Below are positions 53,102 through 59,774 of a stretch of DNA of 59,774 nt, in pieces. The position numbers and the translations under genes were made by a program. This DNA is from Deinococcus radiopugnans ATCC 19172 (GTDB lineage Bacteria > Deinococcota > Deinococci > Deinococcales > Deinococcaceae). Location of the stretch: contig NZ_VDMO01000021.1 in assembly GCF_006335125.1 (NCBI RefSeq), positions 1-59,774 on the forward strand, read 5' to 3'. The notes beneath the pieces were generated by a model. It saw nothing but the letters and a program-made list of their open reading frames with translations, was not told the origin of the DNA and did no database searches. Position 1 is the first letter of the stretch. Every line of letters begins with the position of its first letter.

Positions 53102-54015
53102 GCGCGTTCGCCCGGCTGGTCCGCCTCCGGTCCGTCCAGCGTGTCGCGCCAGGAGTGCCGGGGCTCGAAGCCGAGGTGCTGCCGGGCGTGGTCGATGCTG
53201 AGCAGGGTCTCAAAGTCTTTCAGCGGTTCGCGCAGCGGCACCCCAGGAAACACCTGTTCCATCAGCGTGCGCGACGGCACCGGCATCACCGTGTCGGCGG
53301 CGGCGATGATGAAGCTGCTGGCCCCCGCGAGCGGCGCGGTCAGCGCCAGGCGGCAGGCCAGCGCGGCGTCGCGTTCGTCGATGTAGCCCCACAGGTTCCA
53401 CTTGCGGGCCTGCGGATCGGGCCAGGCCAGTGCCGGAAAGCGGCGGTACTCCTCCGGCCCCAGAATGTTGGAAAAGCGCAGGGCCACGTAGGGAATCCCC
53501 GTCTTGCGCGAGAAATCGGCGGCCATCGTCTCGGTGACCACCTTGCTCAGGGCGTACGACGACTCGGGGTGCGGGTAGTGCGCCTCGTCCACCGGGGCGT
53601 ATTCGGGCGGCACGTCGAAGGGCAGCCCCAGCGTGGTCTCGCTGGACGCCCAGACCACCCGGCCCAGCCCCAGCAGGGTGGCCGCCGTGAAGACGCTGTG
53701 GTTCATACTCACGTTCTGCACGAAGGTGTGGTGCGCGGCCTGCAGATCCGGAGCGGGAATATTCGCCAGATGCACCACGCTGCCCGCCCCGTGCATGACC
53801 TCCAGCGTCTGGCCCAGATCGGTTAGATCGGCCCGCAGGGTGGCCTTGAGGGTGCCAGGGAAGTCGCCGTCCGGTCTGGAAATGGGCTGAAGATCCACGG
53901 CGATGACCTCGTGGCCGTGTTCCAGCAGGTGTCGCAGGGTGGCGCGTCCGGCCCGGCCCGCCGCGCCGGTCAGCACCACCGGCCCTATCGGCGCAGCCTG
54001 GGAAGCGTCCCTCAC
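53098..54015 (-). CDS. NAD-dependent epimerase/dehydratase (extended SDR)
   Basis: 305 residues. VVLTGAAGRAGRATLRHLLEHG is a TGxxGxxG Rossmann loop (in part), VVHLANIPAP, WASSETTLG for the Ser site, and YALSKVVTETMAADF the YxxxK pair. RFSNILGPEEYRRF and LWGYIDERDAALACRLAL are as in uronate-dehydrogenase/epimerase-like SDRs. The GTG start at 54015 makes a GTGA overlap with the aldo/keto reductase stop; the frame to 54228 is shadow. Together with its two neighbours it suggests a pathway that oxidises or isomerises a sugar or sugar acid. Confidence 0.87.
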   Translation of the reverse strand: MRDASQAAPIGPVVLTGAAGRAGRATLRHLLEHGHEVIAVDLQPISRPDGDFPGTLKATLRADLTDLGQTLEVMHGAGSVVHLANIPAPDLQAAHHTFVQNVSMNHSVFTAATLLGLGRVVWASSETTLGLPFDVPPEYAPVDEAHYPHPESSYALSKVVTETMAADFSRKTGIPYVALRFSNILGPEEYRRFPALAWPDPQARKWNLWGYIDERDAALACRLALTAPLAGASSFIIAAADTVMPVPSRTLMEQVFPGVPLREPLKDFETLLSIDHARQHLGFEPRHSWRDTLDGPEADQPGERA

Positions 54016-54983
54016 CACGCGTAGGCTTCCGGGGCCTGTCCGCCGGGGCCGGGCCAGATGTCGTCCAGCGTCTTCAGGGTGTCCTCCGTCAGCTTGATGT
54101 CCAGCGCCCTCAATGCGCCCTCCAATTGCTCCGCCGTGCGCGGGCCGATGATCGGGGCCGTCACGGCAGGCCGGTGCAGCAGCCACGCCAGCGCCACGTC
54201 CGCCGGCGACTCGCCCAACTCCCGGCACAGCGCCTCGTAGCGCTCCAGTTGCGGGCGGTGTTTCTCGATCTGCTTTTGCATGTTCTCACTGGCGCGGCGG
54301 CCCCCCTCGGCTTTTTGCAGCGCGCCGCCCAGCAGACCGCCGCCCAGCGGGCTCCAGGGAATCAGGCCCAGGCCCAGCGCCTGACACGCCGGAATGACCT
54401 CCAGCTCGATGGTGCGCGCCGACAGGTTGTACAGGCTCTGCTCGGACACCAGGCCCATGAAGTGGCGTTGCGCGGCCAGCGTGTTGGCCTGCGCGATGTT
54501 CCAGCCCGCGAAGTTGCTGCTGCCCACGTACAGCACCTTGCCCTCGCGGACGAGTTGCTCCATCGCCTGCCAGACCTCTTCCCAGGGGGTTGCGCGGTCA
54601 ATGTGATGCATCTGGTACAGGTCGATGTGGTCGGTCTTCAGGCGGCGCAGGCTGTCCTCGCACGCCTTGCGGATGTGGTACGCCGAGAGCTTCTGATCGT
54701 TGGGGCCGTCGCCCATCTTGCCGTAGACCTTGGTGGCCAGCACGATGCGGTCGCGGTTGCCAGGGTTGCTTTCCAGCCAGCGGCCCACGATCTGCTCGGT
54801 CACGCCCTCGCCGGGTTTGCGGCCATACACGTTGGCGGTGTCGAAGAAGTTGACGCCTCGCTCCAGCGCCAGGTCCATGATCCGGTGGCTGTCCTGCTCG
54901 GTGGTTTCCGGGCCGAAGTTCATGGTGCCCAGGCACAGTGGGCTGACTTTCAGGCCGGTGCGGCCCAGGTGACGGTAGTCCAT
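54012..54983 (-). CDS. Aldo/keto reductase
   Basis: 323 residues, (beta/alpha)8. MDYRHLGRTGLKVSPLCLGTM is the family N terminus; FDTANVYGRKPGEGVTEQIVG gives the catalytic Asp and Tyr; ATKVYGKMGD the Lys; DLYQMHHIDRATPWEEVW the His. LIPWSPLGGGLLGG and APIIGPRTAEQLEGALRAL form the NADPH site. The closest types are the YghZ/IolS-like (AKR11-14) reductases that act on aldehydes or inositols. AAGGAGG lies 8 nt before the ATG. First gene of a three-gene operon. Confidence 0.95.
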   Translation of the reverse strand: MDYRHLGRTGLKVSPLCLGTMNFGPETTEQDSHRIMDLALERGVNFFDTANVYGRKPGEGVTEQIVGRWLESNPGNRDRIVLATKVYGKMGDGPNDQKLSAYHIRKACEDSLRRLKTDHIDLYQMHHIDRATPWEEVWQAMEQLVREGKVLYVGSSNFAGWNIAQANTLAAQRHFMGLVSEQSLYNLSARTIELEVIPACQALGLGLIPWSPLGGGLLGGALQKAEGGRRASENMQKQIEKHRPQLERYEALCRELGESPADVALAWLLHRPAVTAPIIGPRTAEQLEGALRALDIKLTEDTLKTLDDIWPGPGGQAPEAYAW

Positions 54984-55078
54984 CGGTGACGCCTCCTTGT
55001 GTGCGGTGTTCGTCCCGACGCTACACCCCTAGGCGGGGCAGCGTCATCCTGGCCATGCCTTCATGCTTGCGAGGGCTC

Positions 55079-55272
55079 ATACGGATTCCGTTTGTAACGC
55101 GACAGACATCGCGACAGCTCCGATCTCTACACTCCACGTCCGGAACCCGTTTTCCTCATTCTCGCTGTCGTCGCGAACAGACGCCCATGACTGGAACAGC
55201 CCGCAGGGAGGACGCTGCTCCTCTCGCTCGGATTTTCAGGTGTTTTCAACACCTTTCAATCGGAGTCCGTAT
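55079..55272. repeat. ATACGG repeat family, copy 2 (194 bp)
   Basis: ATACGGATTCCG at the left edge and CGGAGTCCGTAT at the right form 12-bp inverted termini (one mismatch). The first ~65 bases and last ~45 bases match copy 1 (51423-51560); a ~55-bp extra stretch in the middle (around 55155-55210) is absent from copy 1. The GGTGTTTTCAACACC hairpin is retained exactly. Non-coding. Confidence 0.75.
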
Positions 55273-55355
55273 CAGGGGCACAGCCGAAGCCTCCGGGCGC
55301 CCTTGTCGTGGCCCATGACCTCCGTCGGCGCGCACCATCGACGGGTGCAAAGGAA

Positions 55356-55386
55356 GGGGCGGCCACCGAATTGCGGTGGCCGCCCC
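55356..55386 (-). terminator. Terminator of the hypothetical gene at 55417
   Basis: Perfect 13-bp stem GGGGCGGCCACCG (55356-55368) with 55374-55386 and a 5-base loop AATTG; minus-strand reading continues TTCCTTTG. Confidence 0.8.
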
Positions 55387-55416
55387 TGTGAATCTCGGCT
55401 GAACTTCAGTCGCTGC

Positions 55417-55989
55417 TCAGTTGCTGTTGCCTGAACCGTCCGGCCCCGGCTCTGGCCGCCTGTCCAGCGCTTCGGGGGGCGTTTCGTGCGTGATGACGCC
55501 TGAGCCGCTGCCCCCCAGCATCTGACGTAATTCCTCGATCACGGCGCGTTCCTTGTCGTTCACCCGTTCGCCGCCGATGCCCAGGAATCCGCCTTCGGTG
55601 GCGGCCTCGGCGGTGCGCTCGGCCACCAGCATCAGCATGTCGCGGTAGGCGGCGGCGTCTTCCGGGCTGGTCTTGGCGTTGACCAGCCACATGGCCTGAC
55701 GTACCCCTTCCAGGCTCTGGTTTTTCACGTCTTCCACGTTGCGGGCGCGTTCCTGCTCGGGGGCGCGGGCGGCAGGCTGGCCCAGCAGATCGGCGGCCAT
55801 CGCTTCCATCAGCGGGGTGCGGCGCTCGCGGCTCACGCTCTCGCGCACGGCGGCGGCAATGGCCCCGGCCTCGGCCAGCAGGCCAGTCACGCCGCTGGGG
55901 CTGGCGGCCACCACCGCCGCGCCCGCGCGTCCGGGGCCGGTCATCACCTTGAACCACTCGTCTGCCGTGAAGTTGTCTTTAAGGCTCAT
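55417..55989 (-). CDS. Conserved-looking helical hypothetical protein
   Basis: 190 residues, soluble and mostly helical. SLKDNFTADEWFKVMTGPGRAGAAVVAASPSGVTGLL (in part), then EAGAIAAAVRESVSRE and a second block NAKTSPEDAAAYRDMLMLVAERTAEAA followed by GFLGIGGERVNDKERAVIEELRQML. The pattern 'DEWxxVxxxPxxAAxAVxAAxPSG...GFLGIGGERVSxxE' recurs in uncharacterised bacterial proteins; function unknown. The C-terminal ~30 residues are disordered (Pro/Gly/Ser). TAAGCT (55996-56001, minus) is 6 nt before ATG, so leaderless. Confidence 0.72.
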   Translation of the reverse strand: MSLKDNFTADEWFKVMTGPGRAGAAVVAASPSGVTGLLAEAGAIAAAVRESVSRERRTPLMEAMAADLLGQPAARAPEQERARNVEDVKNQSLEGVRQAMWLVNAKTSPEDAAAYRDMLMLVAERTAEAATEGGFLGIGGERVNDKERAVIEELRQMLGGSGSGVITHETPPEALDRRPEPGPDGSGNSN

Positions 55990-56032
55990 GCCCTCAGCTT
56001 AGACCAGCCATGACCCGGCCAGACTTGCGGCT

Positions 56033-56263
56033 TCACTCACGGGTCTTGACCTGAGCCAGATCAAAACGCACCCGTTCGGTGTCCTCGCGCACGGCACGCT
56101 CGTCCGGGGCCAGGCCGTGGCTGCCGAACATGCCGCCCGCCGCTCGCATGCCGCCCAGCGCGTCGCCGCGCCCCCGGTCTGTCTCCACCAGCGGCTTCAT
56201 CCTGAAGGCCAGGGCGATCAGGGCCACCGGCAACACGATGAAGATCAGGACGGCGGCCAGCAC
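56033..56263 (-). CDS. Small single-helix membrane protein
   Basis: 76 residues beginning at GTG. One N-terminal membrane helix (LAAVLIFIVLPVALIALAF), then a Gly/Met-rich linker (GDALGGMRAAGGMFGSHG) and a charged helix DERAVREDTERVRFDLAQV. It follows the HxlR-type regulator gene by 6 bases on the same strand, so it is likely co-transcribed. No family recognised. Confidence 0.6.
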   Translation of the reverse strand: MLAAVLIFIVLPVALIALAFRMKPLVETDRGRGDALGGMRAAGGMFGSHGLAPDERAVREDTERVRFDLAQVKTRE

Positions 56264-56269
56264 GGGGGC

Positions 56270-56656
56270 TCAGCAGCCCTGGGCGGAGGCCACGCCGGGC
56301 TGGCCTTCCAGCAGGTGGGCCCGGCCCCAGGTGTCAATGGCGTCGATCACGCCCTGAAGTTCCCGGCCCACCGGGGTCAGCGTGTAGACGCTGCGCGCCA
56401 GTTTGCCGTGCGTGTCCTCGGTGCGCTTGCTGATGATCTTCAGCGTTTCCAGGTGCTCCAGACGCTGCGTCAGCGTGGCGCTGTTGCAGCCGCCCACCGC
56501 GCGGGCCAGCTCGTTGAAGCCTTTCTCACCGTCCAGCAGCGAGCGGACGATATGCAAGACCCATTTTTCCTGCAACACGCCGATGGCCCGGTACACCGGA
56601 CAGAACCCCTTCTCTGCGGCGGCAGAGGGGCCGGGAGAGGAGAGTGTCGTGTTCAT
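56270..56656 (-). CDS. HxlR-family winged-helix transcriptional regulator
   Basis: 128 residues. FCPVYRAIGVLQEKWVLHIVRSLLDGEKGFNELARAVGG (read in part) is the HxlR wHTH with its conserved N-terminal Cys and the K-W-x-x-x-I block, then LTQRLEHLETLKIISKRTED and a wing VYTLTPVGRELQGVIDAIDTWG. HxlR proteins often sense electrophiles or quinones through that Cys. It is divergent from a nitroreductase gene whose promoter carries a palindrome. TAGAAT (56663-56668, minus) is 6 nt before ATG: leaderless. Confidence 0.92.
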   Translation of the reverse strand: MNTTLSSPGPSAAAEKGFCPVYRAIGVLQEKWVLHIVRSLLDGEKGFNELARAVGGCNSATLTQRLEHLETLKIISKRTEDTHGKLARSVYTLTPVGRELQGVIDAIDTWGRAHLLEGQPGVASAQGC

Positions 56657-56692
56657 GTCAGGATTCTACACCTAAACGCAAAACCAATTAAG

Positions 56693-56737
56693 AAGCGGAT
56701 TACACCGCTTGACATTTTAAACTGCTTGCCGTAAATT
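56693..56737 (+). promoter_or_regulatory. Nitroreductase promoter with overlapping palindrome
   Basis: TTGACA (56709-56714), 17-bp spacer, TAAATT (56732-56737), then ATG 7 nt later, the best promoter in the window and a leaderless one. The palindrome AAGCGG-attaca-CCGCTT (56693-56710) overlaps the first two bases of the -35, the place a repressor such as the divergent HxlR protein would bind. Confidence 0.75.
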
Positions 56738-56744
56738 TGCGCCC

Positions 56745-57404
56745 ATGACCGCCACCCTGTCCCAGAACACCCAGACCCAGACCACCGAGCCTCAGACCAC
56801 CCAGCCCCTGACCGTCGCCGAGGCCATCGAGACCCGCCGCAGCATCCGCAAGTTCGTCCAGGAGCCCATGAGCCAGGGGGATCTGCGCGAGATCCTGCGC
56901 CTGGCCGGCCTGGCTCCCACGGCCAACAACGTGCAGACCACCCGCTTCGCCGTGATTCAGGACCGCGCCCTGCTGGCGCAGCTGCAGGCGGTCTCGTACA
57001 ACCAGAGCCAGATCACCAGCGCCCCCGCCGTGATCGTGGTCTACAGCGACATGGAAGACGCGCTGAACACCATCGAGCAGACCCTGCCGGCCACCATGAG
57101 CGACGATGATCGCCAGAAGCGCGCGGCCGGTTTGCGGGGGCAGTTCCAGAATCAGGATGTGGCCCAGCGCGGTCAGTGGGGCCTGACCCAGGCGAACATC
57201 GCCTTCGGGTTTGTGATGCTCGCGGCGCGCGGCCTGGGCTACGACACCGTGCCTATGCTGGGCTTCCAGCCCGACAAGGTGCGCGAACTGCTGGGCCTGC
57301 CCGAACACGCCCAGTTTGCCGGACTGCTGCCCATCGGCAAGCGCGCCGAGGACGGCTTCCCGCACCACCGCCACGCCGTCGAGCGGGTCGCCACGTTCTA
57401 CTAA
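56745..57404 (+). CDS. Nitroreductase-family FMN oxidoreductase
   Basis: 219 residues. [20 protein letters not shown] opens the fold with the FMN-phosphate [25 protein letters not shown] the second FMN segment; [11 protein letters not shown]; and [20 protein letters not shown] plus [18 protein letters not shown] close it. It reduces nitro-aromatics or quinones with NAD(P)H. Single gene between a divergent HxlR regulator and a terminator, so probably induced by electrophilic compounds. Confidence 0.94.
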   Translation: MTATLSQNTQTQTTEPQTTQPLTVAEAIETRRSIRKFVQEPMSQGDLREILRLAGLAPTANNVQTTRFAVIQDRALLAQLQAVSYNQSQITSAPAVIVVYSDMEDALNTIEQTLPATMSDDDRQKRAAGLRGQFQNQDVAQRGQWGLTQANIAFGFVMLAARGLGYDTVPMLGFQPDKVRELLGLPEHAQFAGLLPIGKRAEDGFPHHRHAVERVATFY

Positions 57405-57417
57405 ACCGCCCTGTTTC

Positions 57418-57447
57418 AGAACCGCCCTCCGCCGTGGGGGCGGTTCT
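57418..57447 (+). terminator. Hairpin after the nitroreductase gene
   Basis: Perfect 10-bp stem AGAACCGCCC (57418-57427) with 57438-57447, loop of 10. No T-tract follows (GCTGATGG). Confidence 0.6.
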
Positions 57448-57493
57448 GCTGATGGATGACGCGCCGTCCGGTTTGCATCCGCCTCTTTGCCTA

Positions 57494-57522
57494 TTGCCGT
57501 AATGTGTTCAGGGAATTACATT
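57494..57522 (+). promoter_or_regulatory. Promoter of the MFS exporter gene
   Basis: TTGCCG (57494-57499), 17-bp spacer, TACATT (57517-57522). The leader of ~65 nt ends in AAGAAGG six bases before the ATG at 57596. Confidence 0.6.
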
Positions 57523-57595
57523 GGCGACGAAACTCTTCTGGAGTCCTGCCGGTTCGGTCGTCTGCCCCATCTCTTTTCTCCAAAGAAGGTTGTGT

Positions 57596-58834
<1,239 letters not shown>

Positions 58835-58871
58835 CCACCCGAACGCAGCCATACCACTCTGAGAAATGAAC

Positions 58872-58904
58872 GACAGCCCCTGACCGGATAAGGCGGGGGC
58901 TGTC
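58872..58904 (+). terminator. Terminator after the MFS gene
   Basis: GACAGCCCC (58872-58880) pairs with GGGGCTGTC (58896-58904), followed by TTCTG. Confidence 0.7.
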
Positions 58905-59056
58905 TTCTGCTGGGGCCGCGACTTACGCCGTGCAGGAGGCGTTCACGGCAAATCGTGTTGGGCTGTGGCGGCGGCTGGGTTAGGCTGGGAGGCCCTTGCT
59001 TCACTACAATCACCAGCGAACGGCCCCCCATCTTCCTTTCAGGAGTCCCGATACCC

Positions 59057-59569
59057 GTGTCCATGCCCACCAGTGAACCCCCGTCTTCGGTCCTTGCCTA
59101 TCAGGTCGGCGTTTTCGTCCTGGTGCGGCAGCGCGACACCTACCTGCTGGTGCGCCCGCGCGTGCCCCTGTTGCCCGGCGGGCTGCACAGCCTGCCGGGG
59201 CTGATCCTCGACTCGAACAGCGGCAGCAACGTCGTGGAATCCCAGTTGCGGCGTGCGCTGCTGACGCAGGCCGGCATCGCGGTGGCCGAGTTGCGTCTGG
59301 TGGGGTCCCACGCGGGGCGGGGGGTCCAGAGCGGCGCCGGGGAGGCCCGGCTCAACCTGATCTTCGGCAGCGAGTACTGCTCGGGCATCCTCAATCCCCG
59401 TGCGGACGAACTGCTGGGCGCCGAATGGATGAACGCCGAGCAGCTGTCCCGAGCTGGTGTGCCGGAATACCTGCTGGCCGCCGTCCGCGAGTTCGAGACC
59501 AGCATCGCTCCGGCCAGCGCCCCCGAACCGGCAGGCCGCTTTCCCCGGCTGTTCGGCAAGCCGAGATAA
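59057..59569 (+). CDS. Nudix-fold protein with degenerate Nudix box
   Basis: 170 residues. AYQVGVFVLVRQRDTYLLVRPRVPLLPGGLHSLPG (in part) is the start of the Nudix fold (the G-G-L-W-x-L-P-G type). The following box should read Gx5Ex7REUxEExGU; here it is LILDSNSGSNVVESQLRRALLTQAGI, keeping the first Gly/Leu and the Arg but losing the REUxEE glutamates that hold the metal. The rest, LIFGSEYCSGILNPRADELLGAEWM (in part), is normal. It is probably not a hydrolase: a binding or regulatory role is more likely. Start GTG 59057 with AGGAG ~11 nt upstream; ATG 59063 is an alternative. Confidence 0.85.
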   Translation: MSMPTSEPPSSVLAYQVGVFVLVRQRDTYLLVRPRVPLLPGGLHSLPGLILDSNSGSNVVESQLRRALLTQAGIAVAELRLVGSHAGRGVQSGAGEARLNLIFGSEYCSGILNPRADELLGAEWMNAEQLSRAGVPEYLLAAVREFETSIAPASAPEPAGRFPRLFGKPR

Positions 59570-59647
59570 TAGGGGCCGTCTCCACGGGGGCTGAAGTGGC
59601 GTCATCTCCCGCCCGGGCCGTGGCGCGATGTTGTGTTGCAGTTCCTT

Positions 59648-59774
59648 ATACGGACTCCGAATAAATCGTTTACAGTAAAAGGATCAAACAGTCTGCTTTT
59701 ACCCAACCCCTCCAGCATTCCGCTGAAGATTTCTGGAGCCTCTTTGAAGCCAGTACCTGCGCCGTCGAGCGTCG
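59648..59774. repeat. Partial repeat carrying an ATACGG terminus at the window edge
   Basis: ATACGGACTCCG (59648-59659) matches the inverted terminus of the repeats at 51423 and 55079, but the next bases (AATAAATCGTTTACAG...) differ from both. It contains a small hairpin GTAAAA/TTTTAC. It may be another subfamily, or the terminus alone. It runs off the window. Confidence 0.4.

Larger units (their letters stand above)
54984..55416. other. 433-bp intergenic region with repeat and terminator
   Basis: No gene supported. It contains the leader and promoter of the aldo/keto reductase operon (ribosome-binding site just right of 54983), the 194-bp ATACGG repeat (55079-55272) and the terminator of the next minus-strand gene (55356-55386). 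Confidence 0.6.

Overview
The window reads as chromosomal DNA of a Deinococcus species. It begins with the last ~127 bases of a 16S rRNA gene and is GC-rich throughout. Genus-typical content includes a Thermus/Deinococcus-type CarD, an HU protein with a basic N-terminal tail, a LysW-dependent LysZ kinase (lysine made through alpha-aminoadipate), and many -10 boxes (TANNNT) placed 5-9 nt before start codons, the arrangement that gives leaderless mRNAs in this genus. Coding density is high, and adjacent genes commonly overlap by 4 nt (ATGA, GTGA or TTGA).

Layout. 0-8 kb: 16S end with its own terminator and no 23S behind it, carD, hup, a ThiF-like E1 enzyme, a divergent pair of a PlsY-like acyltransferase and a TPR membrane protein, an S1-domain protein and an HtrA protease. 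7.4-16.4 kb, mostly minus strand: a small hypothetical gene, ybjQ, lysZ, ispH, a secreted phospholipase-D-fold lipoprotein, a PlsY/acyl-ACP-reductase-like fusion, a glycine-zipper protein, pdxY and ddl. 16.4-25.2 kb: a two-component system divergent from a tightly overlapping efflux operon (two TolC-like proteins, MacA-like adaptor, MacB-like ATPase and permease) plus a secreted accessory protein. 25-37.5 kb: Uma2 nuclease-fold protein, small membrane genes, RNHCP protein, MBL hydrolase-purD, rimO, a nitronate-monooxygenase-like enzyme, pilD, a CHRD-like lipoprotein, a class-3 aldehyde dehydrogenase, mobA and a dead IS1-family element. 37.6-44.5 kb: the division/cell-wall cluster murG-murC-murB-ftsQ-ftsA-ftsZ. 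44.8-59.6 kb: an aspartate aminotransferase, an NPCBM lipoprotein, a barrel-like envelope protein, a second two-component system, an MBL hydrolase, a DUF2270 membrane protein, a sugar oxidoreductase operon (aldo/keto reductase and two epimerase-fold enzymes), an HxlR regulator divergent from a nitroreductase, an MFS exporter and a catalytically degenerate Nudix protein.

Most striking: (1) a single protein joining a PlsY-type membrane acyltransferase to a domain resembling cyanobacterial acyl-ACP reductase, with the reductase's nucleophilic Cys context kept. This is a plausible source of long-chain aldehyde for the alkylamine found in Deinococcus phosphoglycolipids. (2) Four leaderless upstream micro-ORFs whose stop codons overlap the starts of carD, lysZ, ispH and a DUF2270 gene. 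(3) Two families of short, structured, MITE-like intergenic repeats whose termini coincide with the stop codons of neighbouring genes. (4) An 11-bp-period direct repeat upstream of the efflux operon that looks like the binding site of the divergent OmpR-type regulator. All functions are assigned by reading motifs; nothing was searched.
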